Part shown: positions 16,683-24,616 of the stretch, one piece after another
Position numbering within the stretch: position 1 is the stretch's first letter
How the letters are laid out: every line of letters starts with the position of its first letter
NCBI RefSeq assembly: GCF_004366075.1
Contig: NZ_SODU01000002.1
Span: 620,001 to 684,000 of the forward strand
Direction: 5' to 3'
Origin: Kribbella pratensis
GTDB taxonomy: Bacteria > Actinomycetota > Actinomycetes > Propionibacteriales > Kribbellaceae
Length of the DNA stretch: 64,000 bases
Made by a program: the position numbers and the translations under genes
Notes under the pieces: generated by a model
Databases searched by the model: none
Seen by the model: the letters and a program-made list of their open reading frames with translations, nothing else
Told to the model about the DNA's origin: nothing

Positions 16683-17549
16683 ATGACCACCCGGCGGAGC
16701 GGCCAGCGCGGACACACGTCTGGGCGTCGGCGGAGTGGGCGGCACAGTCGGCGGAAGTCGTACAAGGGGCAGTGGCTTGTAGTGACTGCGTTGGCGGTGC
16801 TGGGGACTGTGGTGGTGGCGCACCCGGATGTCGCGCACCGCAACAGCCTGGCGGCGCAGGCGGTTGCAGGGGTCAACGAGGTTGCTCAGGAAGAGCCGGT
16901 GACCTCGGTCACGCCCAAGACGACGCCGGTTCCGATTGCCACGCCGACGCAGAAGTTCACCACTCCGTTGCGACCGGCACCGACCCTGACGCGCAAGCCG
17001 AAGGGTGCGAAGCCCAACGTCCTGGTGTCGACCGGGAAGCTTGCTGTGGTGCCTGGGTTCAACAAGGCGACCGGTGTGCGCGACAAGATGACGTACCGCG
17101 TGGAGATCGAGCAGGGCGTGTCGGTGAACGGTGCCGCGGTCGCGGCGGCCATCCACAAGACGCTGACGGACCCGCGCGGCTGGCAGGCGGTGCACGAGGT
17201 GAGTTTCGAGCGGACGGACAGCGTCGACGCCGACCTCCGGATCATCCTCGCGACGCCGACCCTGACCGACAAGCTCTGTCTGCCGCTCGACACCGGCGGT
17301 GAGGTCTCCTGCCGCGTCGAGGACCGCGTCGTGCTCAACGCGAAGCGGTGGCTCTACGCGATCCCGGCGTACAACGGGCAGGTCGACCTGTACCGCAGCT
17401 ACCTGGTCAACCACGAGGTCGGGCACGCGCTCGGCCACGGGCACTCGACCTGCACGACCCCGAAGACCCCCGCGCCGGTGATGATGCAGCAGACCAAGGG
17501 TCTGGCCGGCTGCCTGCCGAACGCCTGGCCGACGATCAAGGCCACCTGA
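16683..17549 (+). CDS. DUF3152 domain protein, predicted membrane-anchored zinc metalloprotease
   Basis: A 288-residue protein. A basic N-terminus (RRSGQRGHTSGRRRSGRH) precedes one hydrophobic segment (WLVVTALAVLGTVVVA), and a Pro/Thr-rich linker follows. The C-terminal ~170 residues form a DUF3152 domain with HEVGHALGHGH, a metzincin-type HExxHxxGxxH zinc motif, and cysteines probably paired outside the cell. ATG 16683 is used because residues further upstream in frame are not conserved-looking. It is predicted to face outward; substrate is unknown. Confidence 0.85.
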   Translation: MTTRRSGQRGHTSGRRRSGRHSRRKSYKGQWLVVTALAVLGTVVVAHPDVAHRNSLAAQAVAGVNEVAQEEPVTSVTPKTTPVPIATPTQKFTTPLRPAPTLTRKPKGAKPNVLVSTGKLAVVPGFNKATGVRDKMTYRVEIEQGVSVNGAAVAAAIHKTLTDPRGWQAVHEVSFERTDSVDADLRIILATPTLTDKLCLPLDTGGEVSCRVEDRVVLNAKRWLYAIPAYNGQVDLYRSYLVNHEVGHALGHGHSTCTTPKTPAPVMMQQTKGLAGCLPNAWPTIKAT

Positions 17550-17579
17550 GAAACTGGGTACGACGGGAGGGAGCAGGCG

Positions 17580-18386
17580 ATGTCATCACAGGACTTCCCG
17601 ACGTACGGCAGGGACGAGCAGCCCGAGCAGCAGGGATCCGGCGAGGAGCATCACTACGCGCCACCCACGCCGTACGGCGGCGGCACGTACGGCGCTGGTC
17701 AGCCCACCCCGCCTGAGCAGTTCCCGTATGCGCCGCCGCAGGCCTACGGAACGCAGCCACCGCCGCAGGGCAACCCGGCGTACCACCAGCCCCCGGCCTA
17801 CCGTCCCGGTGCACCGTACGGCGCTCCGGCGAGCCCGCAGCCGCATGAGCTCCCGACGTACGGCCGCGAGGAGCACTCGCGTGACCCGCGGGCCGCTCGG
17901 GTCGTCGGCCTGGCCGCGTTCATCGCCGCGATCTACGGGCTACTGGTTGTCTCCGTCCAGCGCGTCGCCCTCCGTGAGATCTCCCAGGCGCCCGGCTCGC
18001 CGCTCAATCACCCACTCCGCACGGACGTGCTCGACGCGATCGGCCAACTGCTGCTCGTGGTCGTCGGCACTGCCGCGCTGGTGATGTGGATCCGCGACGT
18101 GCTGGCCCGCCACAAGTTCGGTCGCCGGCCCGACCCGGCCGAGCTGGCCGGTCTGCTCCTCGTCGCAGTGTCCGTCATCCCGATCCTGGTCTGGCTGCTC
18201 ATGGTGTTGTCCACAGGTCTCGGTGCCAGCGACGATGCGGTCCACCGGCTGCCCACGGCGTACGGCTGGGGTGGTTTCGGCCTGCTGATCCTCGCCGTCG
18301 GTCTCTTCCTCGGGTACCGCGAGCTGAAGCCCGACGTACCGAACCCTGTCGTCAAGGGCGCTCCTGCCAAGGCTCCCTGGGAGTGA
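17580..18386 (+). CDS. Membrane protein with Pro/Tyr/Gly-rich cytoplasmic tail
   Basis: A 268-residue protein not assigned to a known family. Residues 1-100 are low complexity, rich in Pro, Gly, Tyr and Gln (YAPPTPYGGG, YAPPQAYGTQPPPQ), and probably disordered. Four hydrophobic segments follow (for example AAFIAAIYGLLVVSV and LLVAVSVIPILVWLLMVL). RBS GGGAGGGAG lies 6-8 nt before ATG 17580. The gene is 30 bp after DUF3152 and overlaps the next start by GTGA, suggesting a three-gene unit. Confidence 0.7.
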   Translation: MSSQDFPTYGRDEQPEQQGSGEEHHYAPPTPYGGGTYGAGQPTPPEQFPYAPPQAYGTQPPPQGNPAYHQPPAYRPGAPYGAPASPQPHELPTYGREEHSRDPRAARVVGLAAFIAAIYGLLVVSVQRVALREISQAPGSPLNHPLRTDVLDAIGQLLLVVVGTAALVMWIRDVLARHKFGRRPDPAELAGLLLVAVSVIPILVWLLMVLSTGLGASDDAVHRLPTAYGWGGFGLLILAVGLFLGYRELKPDVPNPVVKGAPAKAPWE

Positions 18387-19042
18387 ACGCACCTATCGTC
18401 CTCGTGCCCGGCCTGGGCCTCGGCCCGGAGTCGTACGCGCGGACGGTCGAACACCTCGTCACGCCGTACCACGTGGTCACTCTGCCCGGGTACGGCGAAC
18501 CGGCGGGCACCCGTGAGGACCTGCACCCCCGTGCCCTCGCGGTAGCGCTTGCCGGGAAGATCCGCGAGCGGTCCGTGCTGGTCGGCCACTCGGCGAGCTG
18601 TCAGATCGTCGTCGAGCTGGCGATCCGCTACCCCGAGCTGGCCCACGCGCTCGTGCTCGCCGCCCCGACCGGCGACATCCGGCTCTCGAGTTGGGTCGAC
18701 CGCGCGGTCCGGCTCGTCGGTTCCGCCATCCCGGACGCGCCGAAGCTGGTCCGGATCAGTCCGCAATACGCCCGTACGACGCTGCCGTCGATCGCCCGCG
18801 CCGGCGAAGCGTCGAGACACCACGACCTGGCCGCAGTCATGCCCCACGTGCAAGCGCCGGTGGTTCTGGTCCGCGGCCGGCACGACCTGCTGTGTACGGC
18901 GGAATGGGTCGAACGGCTCGCGGAACTCAGCCACGGCGAGGCCCGCACGCTGGACTCCGGGGCGCACATGCCGGTCGTGACGAACGGGCCGGAGCTGGCA
19001 GCGCTCATAGAACGGGCGGCCGCTCTTCCGCACAGTAGCTGA
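18383..19042 (+). CDS. Alpha/beta hydrolase
   Basis: A 219-residue alpha/beta-hydrolase-fold protein. The oxyanion segment is VLVPGLGLGPESY, the nucleophile elbow is GHSAS, the acid lies in RGRHDLLC and the likely histidine in SGAHMPV. GTG 18383 overlaps the TGA of the membrane protein gene and gives the expected short N-terminus. A longer in-frame extension from 18086 would read through the preceding gene in another frame and is rejected. Substrate is unknown. Confidence 0.85.
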   Translation: MNAPIVLVPGLGLGPESYARTVEHLVTPYHVVTLPGYGEPAGTREDLHPRALAVALAGKIRERSVLVGHSASCQIVVELAIRYPELAHALVLAAPTGDIRLSSWVDRAVRLVGSAIPDAPKLVRISPQYARTTLPSIARAGEASRHHDLAAVMPHVQAPVVLVRGRHDLLCTAEWVERLAELSHGEARTLDSGAHMPVVTNGPELAALIERAAALPHSS

Positions 19043-19064
19043 CGAGTTAGACTTATCAGCACAA

Positions 19065-19161
19065 ACCTATGCGGGAGCTCGCACCGAGGATGCGCGGGCT
19101 GAGAGGGCGACAGCTGGGTCGCCGACCGCCTGAACCTGACCGGGTAATGCCGGCGTAGGGA
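19065..19161 (+). ncRNA. TPP riboswitch (THI element)
   Basis: The core is GCGGGCTGAGAGGGCG in the pyrimidine-sensing arm and CCTGAACCTGACCGGGTAAT in the pyrophosphate-sensing arm. Closing stem P1 pairs CCTATGC (19066-19072) with GCGTAGG (19153-19159). P1 runs into the ribosome binding site GGGAGTG of the next gene. Thiamin pyrophosphate binding should therefore hide that site and block translation. Confidence 0.93.
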
Positions 19162-19173
19162 GTGGGGTCACTC

Positions 19174-20499
19174 ATGACCGACACAGCTGTTCGTCCTGCC
19201 AGTACTACCGAGGCGCCGCTCGTCCTCACCACCGATGCGCCACGCACGCTCGGTTTCTTCGATCAGTTCACGCTCTGGGGCAACTTCGGCATCTCGCTGT
19301 TCGGCCCGGTGACCGGTGCGCTCGTGGCGGCGTACACCGGCTCGCTCTGGCAGGGGCTGCTCGCTGTGGTCGTCGGCTGTGGCATCGGCGCGTTGGTGCT
19401 CGGCGGTGCCGCCGTGTTCGGGTCGCACACGGGTGCGCCCGCGATGGCGAGTCTGCGCGGTCTGTTCGGCCGCCGCGGTTCGATCGCGCCGACCGTGCTG
19501 AACATCGCGCAGAACGTCGGCTGGGCGACGATGGAGATCATCGTGATCTCGCAGGCCGCGGTCGCGGTCACGAGTGAGCGGTGGCGCTGGCTGTTCGTCG
19601 TACTCGCCGGAATCATCGCCACCGCGATGGCGGTCCGTCCGCTCGGCAGCGTGAAGATCCTGCGGAAGTTCATGGTCTGGCTGGTGCTGCTCGCGTCGGT
19701 GTACCTGTTCGTGCAGGTGCTCAGCAAGCCGACGCACGCATTGCCGCAGGACAGTGTGTTCGGCTTCTGGCCGGCCGTCGACCTGGCCGCTGCCGGTGTC
19801 GTGTCGTTCGCGCCATTGGCGGCTGACTACACGCGGCACTCCCGGACCAACAAGGCCGCGTTCTCCGGGTCCGCACTCGGCTACGGCCTGGCGGCGATCG
19901 CGTACTACGCGCTCGGTGTCGTCGCTGTGGCAACGCTGCAGACCAACAGCGACGACGTGATCACCGCACTGGTCACACTGCCCGCGGGTGCGATCGCGCT
20001 GCTCGTACTGCTGGTGGACGAGGTCGACGAGGCGTACGCGAACGTCTACTCGACCACGCAGTCCGCACACAATCTGATCGGCCACGTCGATCGCCGCTGG
20101 ATCTCGGTCGCGATCGGCGTGATCGCCACCGGTATCGCGCTGTTCATCGACCTGGGCAACTACACCCAGTTCCTGTACCTGATCGGCTCGGTCTTCATCC
20201 CGTTGTTCGCGGTCGCGATCGCGGACTTCTTCGTGGTCAGCAAGATGAAGTGGGACGTCTCCGGTACGGCGAAGTTCCGCTGGCAACCGACCGCCGCGTG
20301 GCTGATCGGCTTCGTCGCGTACCAGTTGGTGAACCCCGGAACCGTCTCCGGCTGGTCCCCGTTCTGGACGAAGGTCCAGCAGGCCCTCTTCAACGACCAC
20401 CCCGTCCCTACCTGGCTCGGCGCGACGTACACCTCGATCATCGTCTCGATGGTGGCTGCTGTGCTTCTCGGCCGGATCGGTCGCCGGCAGGCTGCCTGA
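19174..20499 (+). CDS. cytX: CytX-like hydroxymethylpyrimidine transporter (NCS1 family)
   Basis: A 441-residue permease with about 12 hydrophobic segments. The start LGFFDQFTLWGNFGISLFGP, the NIAQNVGWATMEIIV segment and YTRHSRTNKAAFSG loop fit the nucleobase:cation symporter-1 (CytX) group. A TPP riboswitch lies directly upstream, which marks import of the thiamin pyrimidine precursor HMP or a related compound. ATG 19174 is preferred to GTG 19162 because GGGAGTG (19158-19164) then sits at proper distance. No other thiamin gene is present in the window. Confidence 0.85.
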   Translation: MTDTAVRPASTTEAPLVLTTDAPRTLGFFDQFTLWGNFGISLFGPVTGALVAAYTGSLWQGLLAVVVGCGIGALVLGGAAVFGSHTGAPAMASLRGLFGRRGSIAPTVLNIAQNVGWATMEIIVISQAAVAVTSERWRWLFVVLAGIIATAMAVRPLGSVKILRKFMVWLVLLASVYLFVQVLSKPTHALPQDSVFGFWPAVDLAAAGVVSFAPLAADYTRHSRTNKAAFSGSALGYGLAAIAYYALGVVAVATLQTNSDDVITALVTLPAGAIALLVLLVDEVDEAYANVYSTTQSAHNLIGHVDRRWISVAIGVIATGIALFIDLGNYTQFLYLIGSVFIPLFAVAIADFFVVSKMKWDVSGTAKFRWQPTAAWLIGFVAYQLVNPGTVSGWSPFWTKVQQALFNDHPVPTWLGATYTSIIVSMVAAVLLGRIGRRQAA

Positions 20500-20818
20500 G
20501 CAGGGCGAGAGCGACCACCGGGAACACGAGCACGGACAGCAGCCCGGCGCAGACCAGTGCGGCGGCGGTGACCGGTGTCATCAGCCCCGTCGCCACGCCG
20601 ATCTGCGTCGCCGTCACGATGAACGGCAGCGACGTCGCTTGCAGCAGCGCGGTCGCGGCCGTCGCGCGAGCTCCCAGCGTCCGCACCGCGAGGTACGCCG
20701 GTACTCCGCGAACCGCTAGCAGTGCTAGCAGGAACAGCGGCACGCGGACGAGCGCGGCGTCGTGCCACGGGCATTCCCCCTCGCAACACAGACCGTTCAG
20801 CAGGTCAGTGCCGGCCAA
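20438..20818 (-). pseudogene. Remnant of a cation:proton antiporter (C-terminal fragment)
   Basis: A 126-codon frame whose residues about 24-108 read like the last helices of CPA2-type Na+/H+ antiporters (FLLALLAVRGVPAYLAVRTL, then ATSLPFIVTATQIGVATG and VTAAALVCAGLLSVLVFP). The N-terminal transport core is missing. The first ~23 residues (NGLCCEGECPWHDAAL) do not look like antiporter sequence. The 3' part overlaps the cytX end by 62 bp. I call it a truncated remnant; a functional small membrane protein is less likely. Confidence 0.5.
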
Positions 20819-20886
20819 CGGTCAGGCGTTACAGGAAGCTCGCCCTGCTGGACAACTGACCCGGAGCACGCGGAATACTGGCGGTC

Positions 20887-21570
20887 ATGCTGAACTCCGC
20901 ACTGCGTAGTCGGGCCGAGTATGCGGAACTCGGTGCCGACGGACTGGCCGCGCGTACGTCGCCTGAGCGGGACGCGCTGATCGTCAAGGCGGTGGAGGAG
21001 CTGCTGGAGGGCCGCGAGTCGGTGCTCGACCTGTGTTGCGGGTACGGACGGGTCGCGCTGCCGCTGCGCCGCGCCGGCAAGGTCGTGCGCGGGCTGGACA
21101 TCTCGCCGAACCTGCTCGAGGCCGCTCGCGCCCGGGCCGCCGAGGAGGACCTCGCGATCGACTGGGCGATCGGCTCGATGACCGATCTGCCGTACAAGTG
21201 GGACTCGTTCGACGCGGTGATCTGCCTGTGGACGGCGTTCCACGAGCTGTTCGCGGAGGACGAGCAGATCTCCACGATCTGCGAGATCTCCCGGGTGCTG
21301 AAGCCGGGCGGGATCGCGATCATCGAGGGCCCGGTCTGGGGACCGGCGACCGCGGCCGAGATCGCCAACGGGATGCGGCAGGGTCCGGAGCACCGGATCG
21401 TCACCACCGAGCACGACGACGACCGCAGCAGCGTGCACTTCATCCACGACGAGATCAGCTACGGCCGCCTCTGCGCGGCCGCCGGCATCACGGACTACAA
21501 GGTCTACAAACGCGACTGGGGCGGCCGCCGCCGACTCATCCTCGAGATCCACCAGCCGGCAACCGACTAG
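20887..21570 (+). CDS. Class I SAM-dependent methyltransferase
   Basis: A 227-residue methyltransferase. Motif I is VLDLCCGYGRVALPL, the acidic ribose-binding loop is VRGLDISPNLLEAARARA, motif II is FDAVICLWTAFHEL and post-motif is VLKPGGIAIIEGPVWG. The fold is complete, but the substrate cannot be inferred. It is monocistronic and ends in a bidirectional terminator facing the ogt gene. No clear ribosome binding site precedes ATG 20887. Confidence 0.88.
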   Translation: MLNSALRSRAEYAELGADGLAARTSPERDALIVKAVEELLEGRESVLDLCCGYGRVALPLRRAGKVVRGLDISPNLLEAARARAAEEDLAIDWAIGSMTDLPYKWDSFDAVICLWTAFHELFAEDEQISTICEISRVLKPGGIAIIEGPVWGPATAAEIANGMRQGPEHRIVTTEHDDDRSSVHFIHDEISYGRLCAAAGITDYKVYKRDWGGRRRLILEIHQPATD

Positions 21571-21657
21571 TACGACGACCAACCTCGAATCTCTGACGTG
21601 TCAGTTTCTCGATTCGAAGACAGTCCCGGATCCCTTGCAGGTAAGGGGAAGCAAAGA

Positions 21658-21689
21658 AGCAGATCCCCACTCCACATTGGGGATCTGCT
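21658..21689. terminator. Bidirectional terminator between methyltransferase and ogt
   Basis: A 12-bp perfect stem (21658-21669 with 21678-21689, AGCAGATCCCCA and its complement) has an 8-nt loop. The minus-strand exit is T-rich (TTCTTTGCTT) and the plus-strand exit reads CCTTATTTC, so it can serve both convergent genes. Confidence 0.88.
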
Positions 21690-21735
21690 CCTTATTTCAT
21701 CGAGTGTAAATCCATTACCGGAAATTCCGGAAAAC

Positions 21736-22302
21736 TCAGCTTTTTGCTTCGAGATTCAGCAAGAATCGTTTTGCGTCGAGTCCGCCGGCGTACCCGGTGA
21801 GGGCGCCTTTCGCGCCGACGACCCGGTGGCAGGGCAGTACGACGCAGACCGGGTTCGCGCCCAGCGCCGTACCGACCGCGCGCGCCGCCTTGGGCCTGTC
21901 GATGTCGGCGGCAACGGTTCCGTACGTCGTCGTGGCGCCGTACCTGGTGTGTGTCGGCAGATCCGTCAGCACGAGCCGCTGGAACGGCGTCGCCAGCGCG
22001 AGGTCCACCTCCAGATCGAAGGCGTGACGGCTACCTGACAGGTATTCGTCGAGTTGCCGTCGTACGTCGTCCAGCGGCCGAGGCTGCCGTAGTACCCGCG
22101 GGGACACGGCCCGGGCGAGCCGCGCGGTCATCGTCTCCTCGTCGCCGAACGAGCTGGCGACGACCCGGCCGTTCGCGATGGCGAGCAGGAGAGTCCCGAT
22201 CGGGGTGTCGTGCAGTGTGTAGGCGACGTCGGCGTCGGGCAGGACGGGTGGTTTCAGGTCAGTGGTGTCGAGCCGGGTCAGCCGGCTCTCGAGGTCAGTC
22301 AT
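21736..22302 (-). CDS. ogt: Methylated-DNA--[protein]-cysteine S-methyltransferase (Ogt/AdaB type)
   Basis: A 188-residue suicide DNA-repair protein that moves alkyl groups from O6-alkylguanine to its own cysteine. The active site VVLPCHRVVG is present and followed by LTGYAGGLDAKRFLL, both diagnostic. The N-terminal ~90 residues are the usual cap domain. The gene overlaps the upstream ECF sigma gene by 8 bp. The final six codons (NLEAKS region) and the sequence after them are markedly AT-richer than the body of the gene. Confidence 0.93.
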   Translation of the reverse strand: MTDLESRLTRLDTTDLKPPVLPDADVAYTLHDTPIGTLLLAIANGRVVASSFGDEETMTARLARAVSPRVLRQPRPLDDVRRQLDEYLSGSRHAFDLEVDLALATPFQRLVLTDLPTHTRYGATTTYGTVAADIDRPKAARAVGTALGANPVCVVLPCHRVVGAKGALTGYAGGLDAKRFLLNLEAKS

Positions 22303-22786
22303 CGTGTACTCCGAGTTTCGTGCGCAGGGTCGCCAGCGCGTCGCTGACGAGCCGGCGTGACGCGGCGGGCGTGGTATCCAGAGCGGCGGCCACGCCGTGG
22401 TGGTCCAGGTCGCCGACGTACTTGAGCGTGATCGCGAAGCGTTGCCGCTCCGGGAGTTCGTTGACCGCCTGCCACAGGTCGGGGTCCGGCCAAGCCGTGG
22501 CCTCCGGTCCGTCGACCGCGACCGGCGGCGCCTCGTCCAGCGGGCGCTGCGGTTTCCGCGCCCGGTGTACGTCGGTCGCGCACCGGGCGGTGATGGTGAG
22601 GAGCCAGCTGCGCAGGTTCTTCGCCGAGGTCAGCTCCGGATATGCCGCATACGCCTTCTCCCAGGCGCGTTGCGCGACGTCGTCGCCGTCCTGACCGGCC
22701 ATCGCCCGCGCCAGCCTGGCGACGTCCCGCCAGTGCGCGTCGATCAGCGCCTGGAACGGCGGCAACCCGACCTTCTCCCGAGTCAT
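22295..22786 (-). CDS. Sigma-70 family (ECF-like) RNA polymerase sigma factor
   Basis: A 163-residue sigma factor. Region 2 is visible as DDVAQRAWEKAYAAYP and NLRSWLLTITARCATDVHRA. Region 4 is WQAVNELPERQRFAITLKYV and VAAALDTTPAASRRLVSDAL, an HTH. ATG 22786 is chosen because the 69 residues further upstream in frame are not sigma-like. It overlaps the ogt start by 8 bp, so sigma factor and repair enzyme are made together, suggesting control of an alkylation or stress response. No anti-sigma gene is adjacent. Confidence 0.85.
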   Translation of the reverse strand: MTREKVGLPPFQALIDAHWRDVARLARAMAGQDGDDVAQRAWEKAYAAYPELTSAKNLRSWLLTITARCATDVHRARKPQRPLDEAPPVAVDGPEATAWPDPDLWQAVNELPERQRFAITLKYVGDLDHHGVAAALDTTPAASRRLVSDALATLRTKLGVHDD

Positions 22787-22838
22787 CACGTAAGTAGAAC
22801 GCACGGCGCCTGTCGGGTGTGAGTCCGGATCCCGAGAT

Positions 22839-22859
22839 TGTCTAGTTAGCCGATAGACA
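22839..22859. promoter_or_regulatory. Inverted repeat upstream of the sulfur operon leader
   Basis: TGTCTA (22839-22844) and TAGACA (22854-22859) form a perfect dyad with a 9-nt centre, 20 nt before the leader peptide start. It could be an operator or contain promoter elements of the operon. Confidence 0.35.
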
Positions 22860-22879
22860 TTGGTGCGAAGATAGCTGAC

Positions 22880-22951
22880 ATGACGACGACACTCCTCACC
22901 CGCCGTCGCGTCATCGACCTGCTGCGGACGGCGAGCGCCACCTGTCGGTGA
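22880..22951 (+). CDS. Cysteine-containing leader peptide of the sulfur operon
   Basis: A 23-codon open frame (ATG 22880, stop TGA 22949) with the pattern of actinobacterial sulfur-gene leader peptides. It has a basic start TRRRVIDLLR and a closing TASATCR with one cysteine codon two codons before the stop. In this family, as I recall it, slow decoding of the cysteine codon under cysteine shortage changes downstream RNA folding and raises operon expression. It lies 87 bp before the flavin reductase. Confidence 0.75.
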   Translation: MTTTLLTRRRVIDLLRTASATCR

Positions 22952-23037
22952 CCCGTTCTCTTGCTGCCGCCTGCATGAGGCCTGTCTGATCACGCCTCAC
23001 ATCACCTGTGGTCCCTGCCCCGTTCCGAGGGAGAGAC

Positions 23038-23580
23038 ATGTCTGTACCTGCCCTGAACCGTCCTGCCCTGGCCGTAGTACCTGACCGTTCCGAGGAGCGG
23101 ATCGTGGACGCCGACGTCTACCGCTCCGTGTTCCGTCGCCACGCCGCCGGCGTCGTGGTGATCACCGCGGACTCCGGGCACGGCCCCGTCGGCTTCACCG
23201 CGACCTCGCTGGTCTCGATCAGCCTGCTGCCGCCGCTGGTCTCGTTCGCGATCGCGACCAGCGCCTCCAGTTGGCCGACCGTGAGTACGGCGAGCAGCGT
23301 GGTGATCAACTTCCTGTCCGCCGACCAGCACGCGATCGCCGGCCGGTTCGCCACCAGCGGGATCGACCGCTTCGCCGAACCGACCCGCTGGTCGCGGCTG
23401 GCCACCGGCGAACCCGCGCTCGACGACGCCCCGAGCTTCCTCCGCGCGCAGATCGCGCACCGTTTCGCCGTCGGCGACCACTACCTGGTCGTCGCCCGCC
23501 TGGCCACCCACACCGAACGTCGTGAGCACGAGCCGCTGCTCTACCACGACGGCCGCTACGCGAAAGCCCACCATGTCTAG
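23038..23580 (+). CDS. Flavin reductase family protein (NAD(P)H:FMN oxidoreductase)
   Basis: A 180-residue flavin reductase-like domain protein. It has YRSVFRRHAAGVVVITA at the start, VGFTATSLVSISLLPPLVSF as the flavin-binding signature and the closing GDHYLVVARL strand. It should provide reduced FMN to the monooxygenase encoded last in the operon. ATG 23038 has GAGGGAGAG directly upstream. The stop overlaps the start of the binding-protein gene by 8 bp. Confidence 0.9.
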   Translation: MSVPALNRPALAVVPDRSEERIVDADVYRSVFRRHAAGVVVITADSGHGPVGFTATSLVSISLLPPLVSFAIATSASSWPTVSTASSVVINFLSADQHAIAGRFATSGIDRFAEPTRWSRLATGEPALDDAPSFLRAQIAHRFAVGDHYLVVARLATHTERREHEPLLYHDGRYAKAHHV

Positions 23581-24616
23581 AAAACGCCTCTACTCCGCCC
23601 TCGCCCTGCTCGCGCTCGTCACCGGCTGCAGCGGCAACGCGGCCGCCGACGGCGCCGCCAAGCTCTCGCTGGACGCTCCGCTGCCGACCTCGGTCCCCGA
23701 CGGCACGAAGATCGTGGTCGGCGACCCCGCCACCGAAGTCGCGCTCAAGCTGTCCGGTCAGCTCGACAAGGTCTCGAAGTTCGTCCAGTTCGCCAACCTG
23801 AGCGGCGGTCCGCAGACCACCGAGGCGTTCCGGGCGCACGCCCTCGACCTCGGCTCGGTCGCCGAGATCCCGCCGATCCACGCGACCTGGACCGGCCTGC
23901 AGGTCAAGATCGTCGCCTCCAAGTTCCGCAAGGACCCGCTGAACCACCCGATCTACCAGCTGGGCATCGCGCCGGGCGTCTCGGTCAAGACGCTGGGCGA
24001 CTTGCGCGGGAAGAAGATCGCGTACAGCCCCGGTCAGGCACAAGGTGCCCTGGTCCTCAAGGTGCTGCAGAAGGCCGGCCTGACCAAGGAGGACGTGAAG
24101 CTGGTCGAGCTGCCGAGCACGGGTGACGTCTACTCGAACGCGCTCTCTGGCAAGCAGGTCGACGTCGCCCCGATCGGCGGCGTACAGATCAAGCGCTACC
24201 TGGCGAAGTACGGGAAGGACGGGGCCAGCACGATCGCCCATGGCTTGCGCGACGACGCCGGCCACCTTTACGGCCCGGTCGAGTCCCTCGAGGACCCGGC
24301 GAAAGCCGCTGCTATCCGCGCGTACGTCGCCGCGTGGGGCGTCGCGCAGGACTGGATCGACAAGCACCCGAAGGAATGGATCCAGGGGTACTACGTGAAG
24401 GACCAGGGCTTGACCGAGGCTGACGGGCAGTGGCTCGTCGACAACGCCGGGCACCCGGACATCAGCGCCGACTGGAGCGACGCGATCGAGCGTCAGCAGC
24501 AGACCATCGAGCTGCTCGCCAAGGAGACCGGCAACAAGGTGATCCAGGCCAAGGACCTGTACGACCTGCGGTTCCAGAGCGTCGCCGCGGACGCGATCAA
24601 GGGAGGCGCCAAATGA
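23573..24616 (+). CDS. ABC transporter substrate-binding lipoprotein, sulfonate/nitrate/taurine family
   Basis: A 347-residue lipoprotein with a signal LALLALVTGCSG whose cysteine is the lipidation site. The mature part is a type II periplasmic-binding fold of the SsuA/TauA group (VALKLSGQLDKVSKFVQF, GVSVKTLGDLRGKKIAYSPG, LYGPVESLEDP). ATG 23573 puts the signal at the N-terminus. It captures an organosulfur compound, probably an alkanesulfonate, outside the membrane. Its stop overlaps the permease start (ATGA). Confidence 0.88.
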   Translation: MSRKRLYSALALLALVTGCSGNAAADGAAKLSLDAPLPTSVPDGTKIVVGDPATEVALKLSGQLDKVSKFVQFANLSGGPQTTEAFRAHALDLGSVAEIPPIHATWTGLQVKIVASKFRKDPLNHPIYQLGIAPGVSVKTLGDLRGKKIAYSPGQAQGALVLKVLQKAGLTKEDVKLVELPSTGDVYSNALSGKQVDVAPIGGVQIKRYLAKYGKDGASTIAHGLRDDAGHLYGPVESLEDPAKAAAIRAYVAAWGVAQDWIDKHPKEWIQGYYVKDQGLTEADGQWLVDNAGHPDISADWSDAIERQQQTIELLAKETGNKVIQAKDLYDLRFQSVAADAIKGGAK

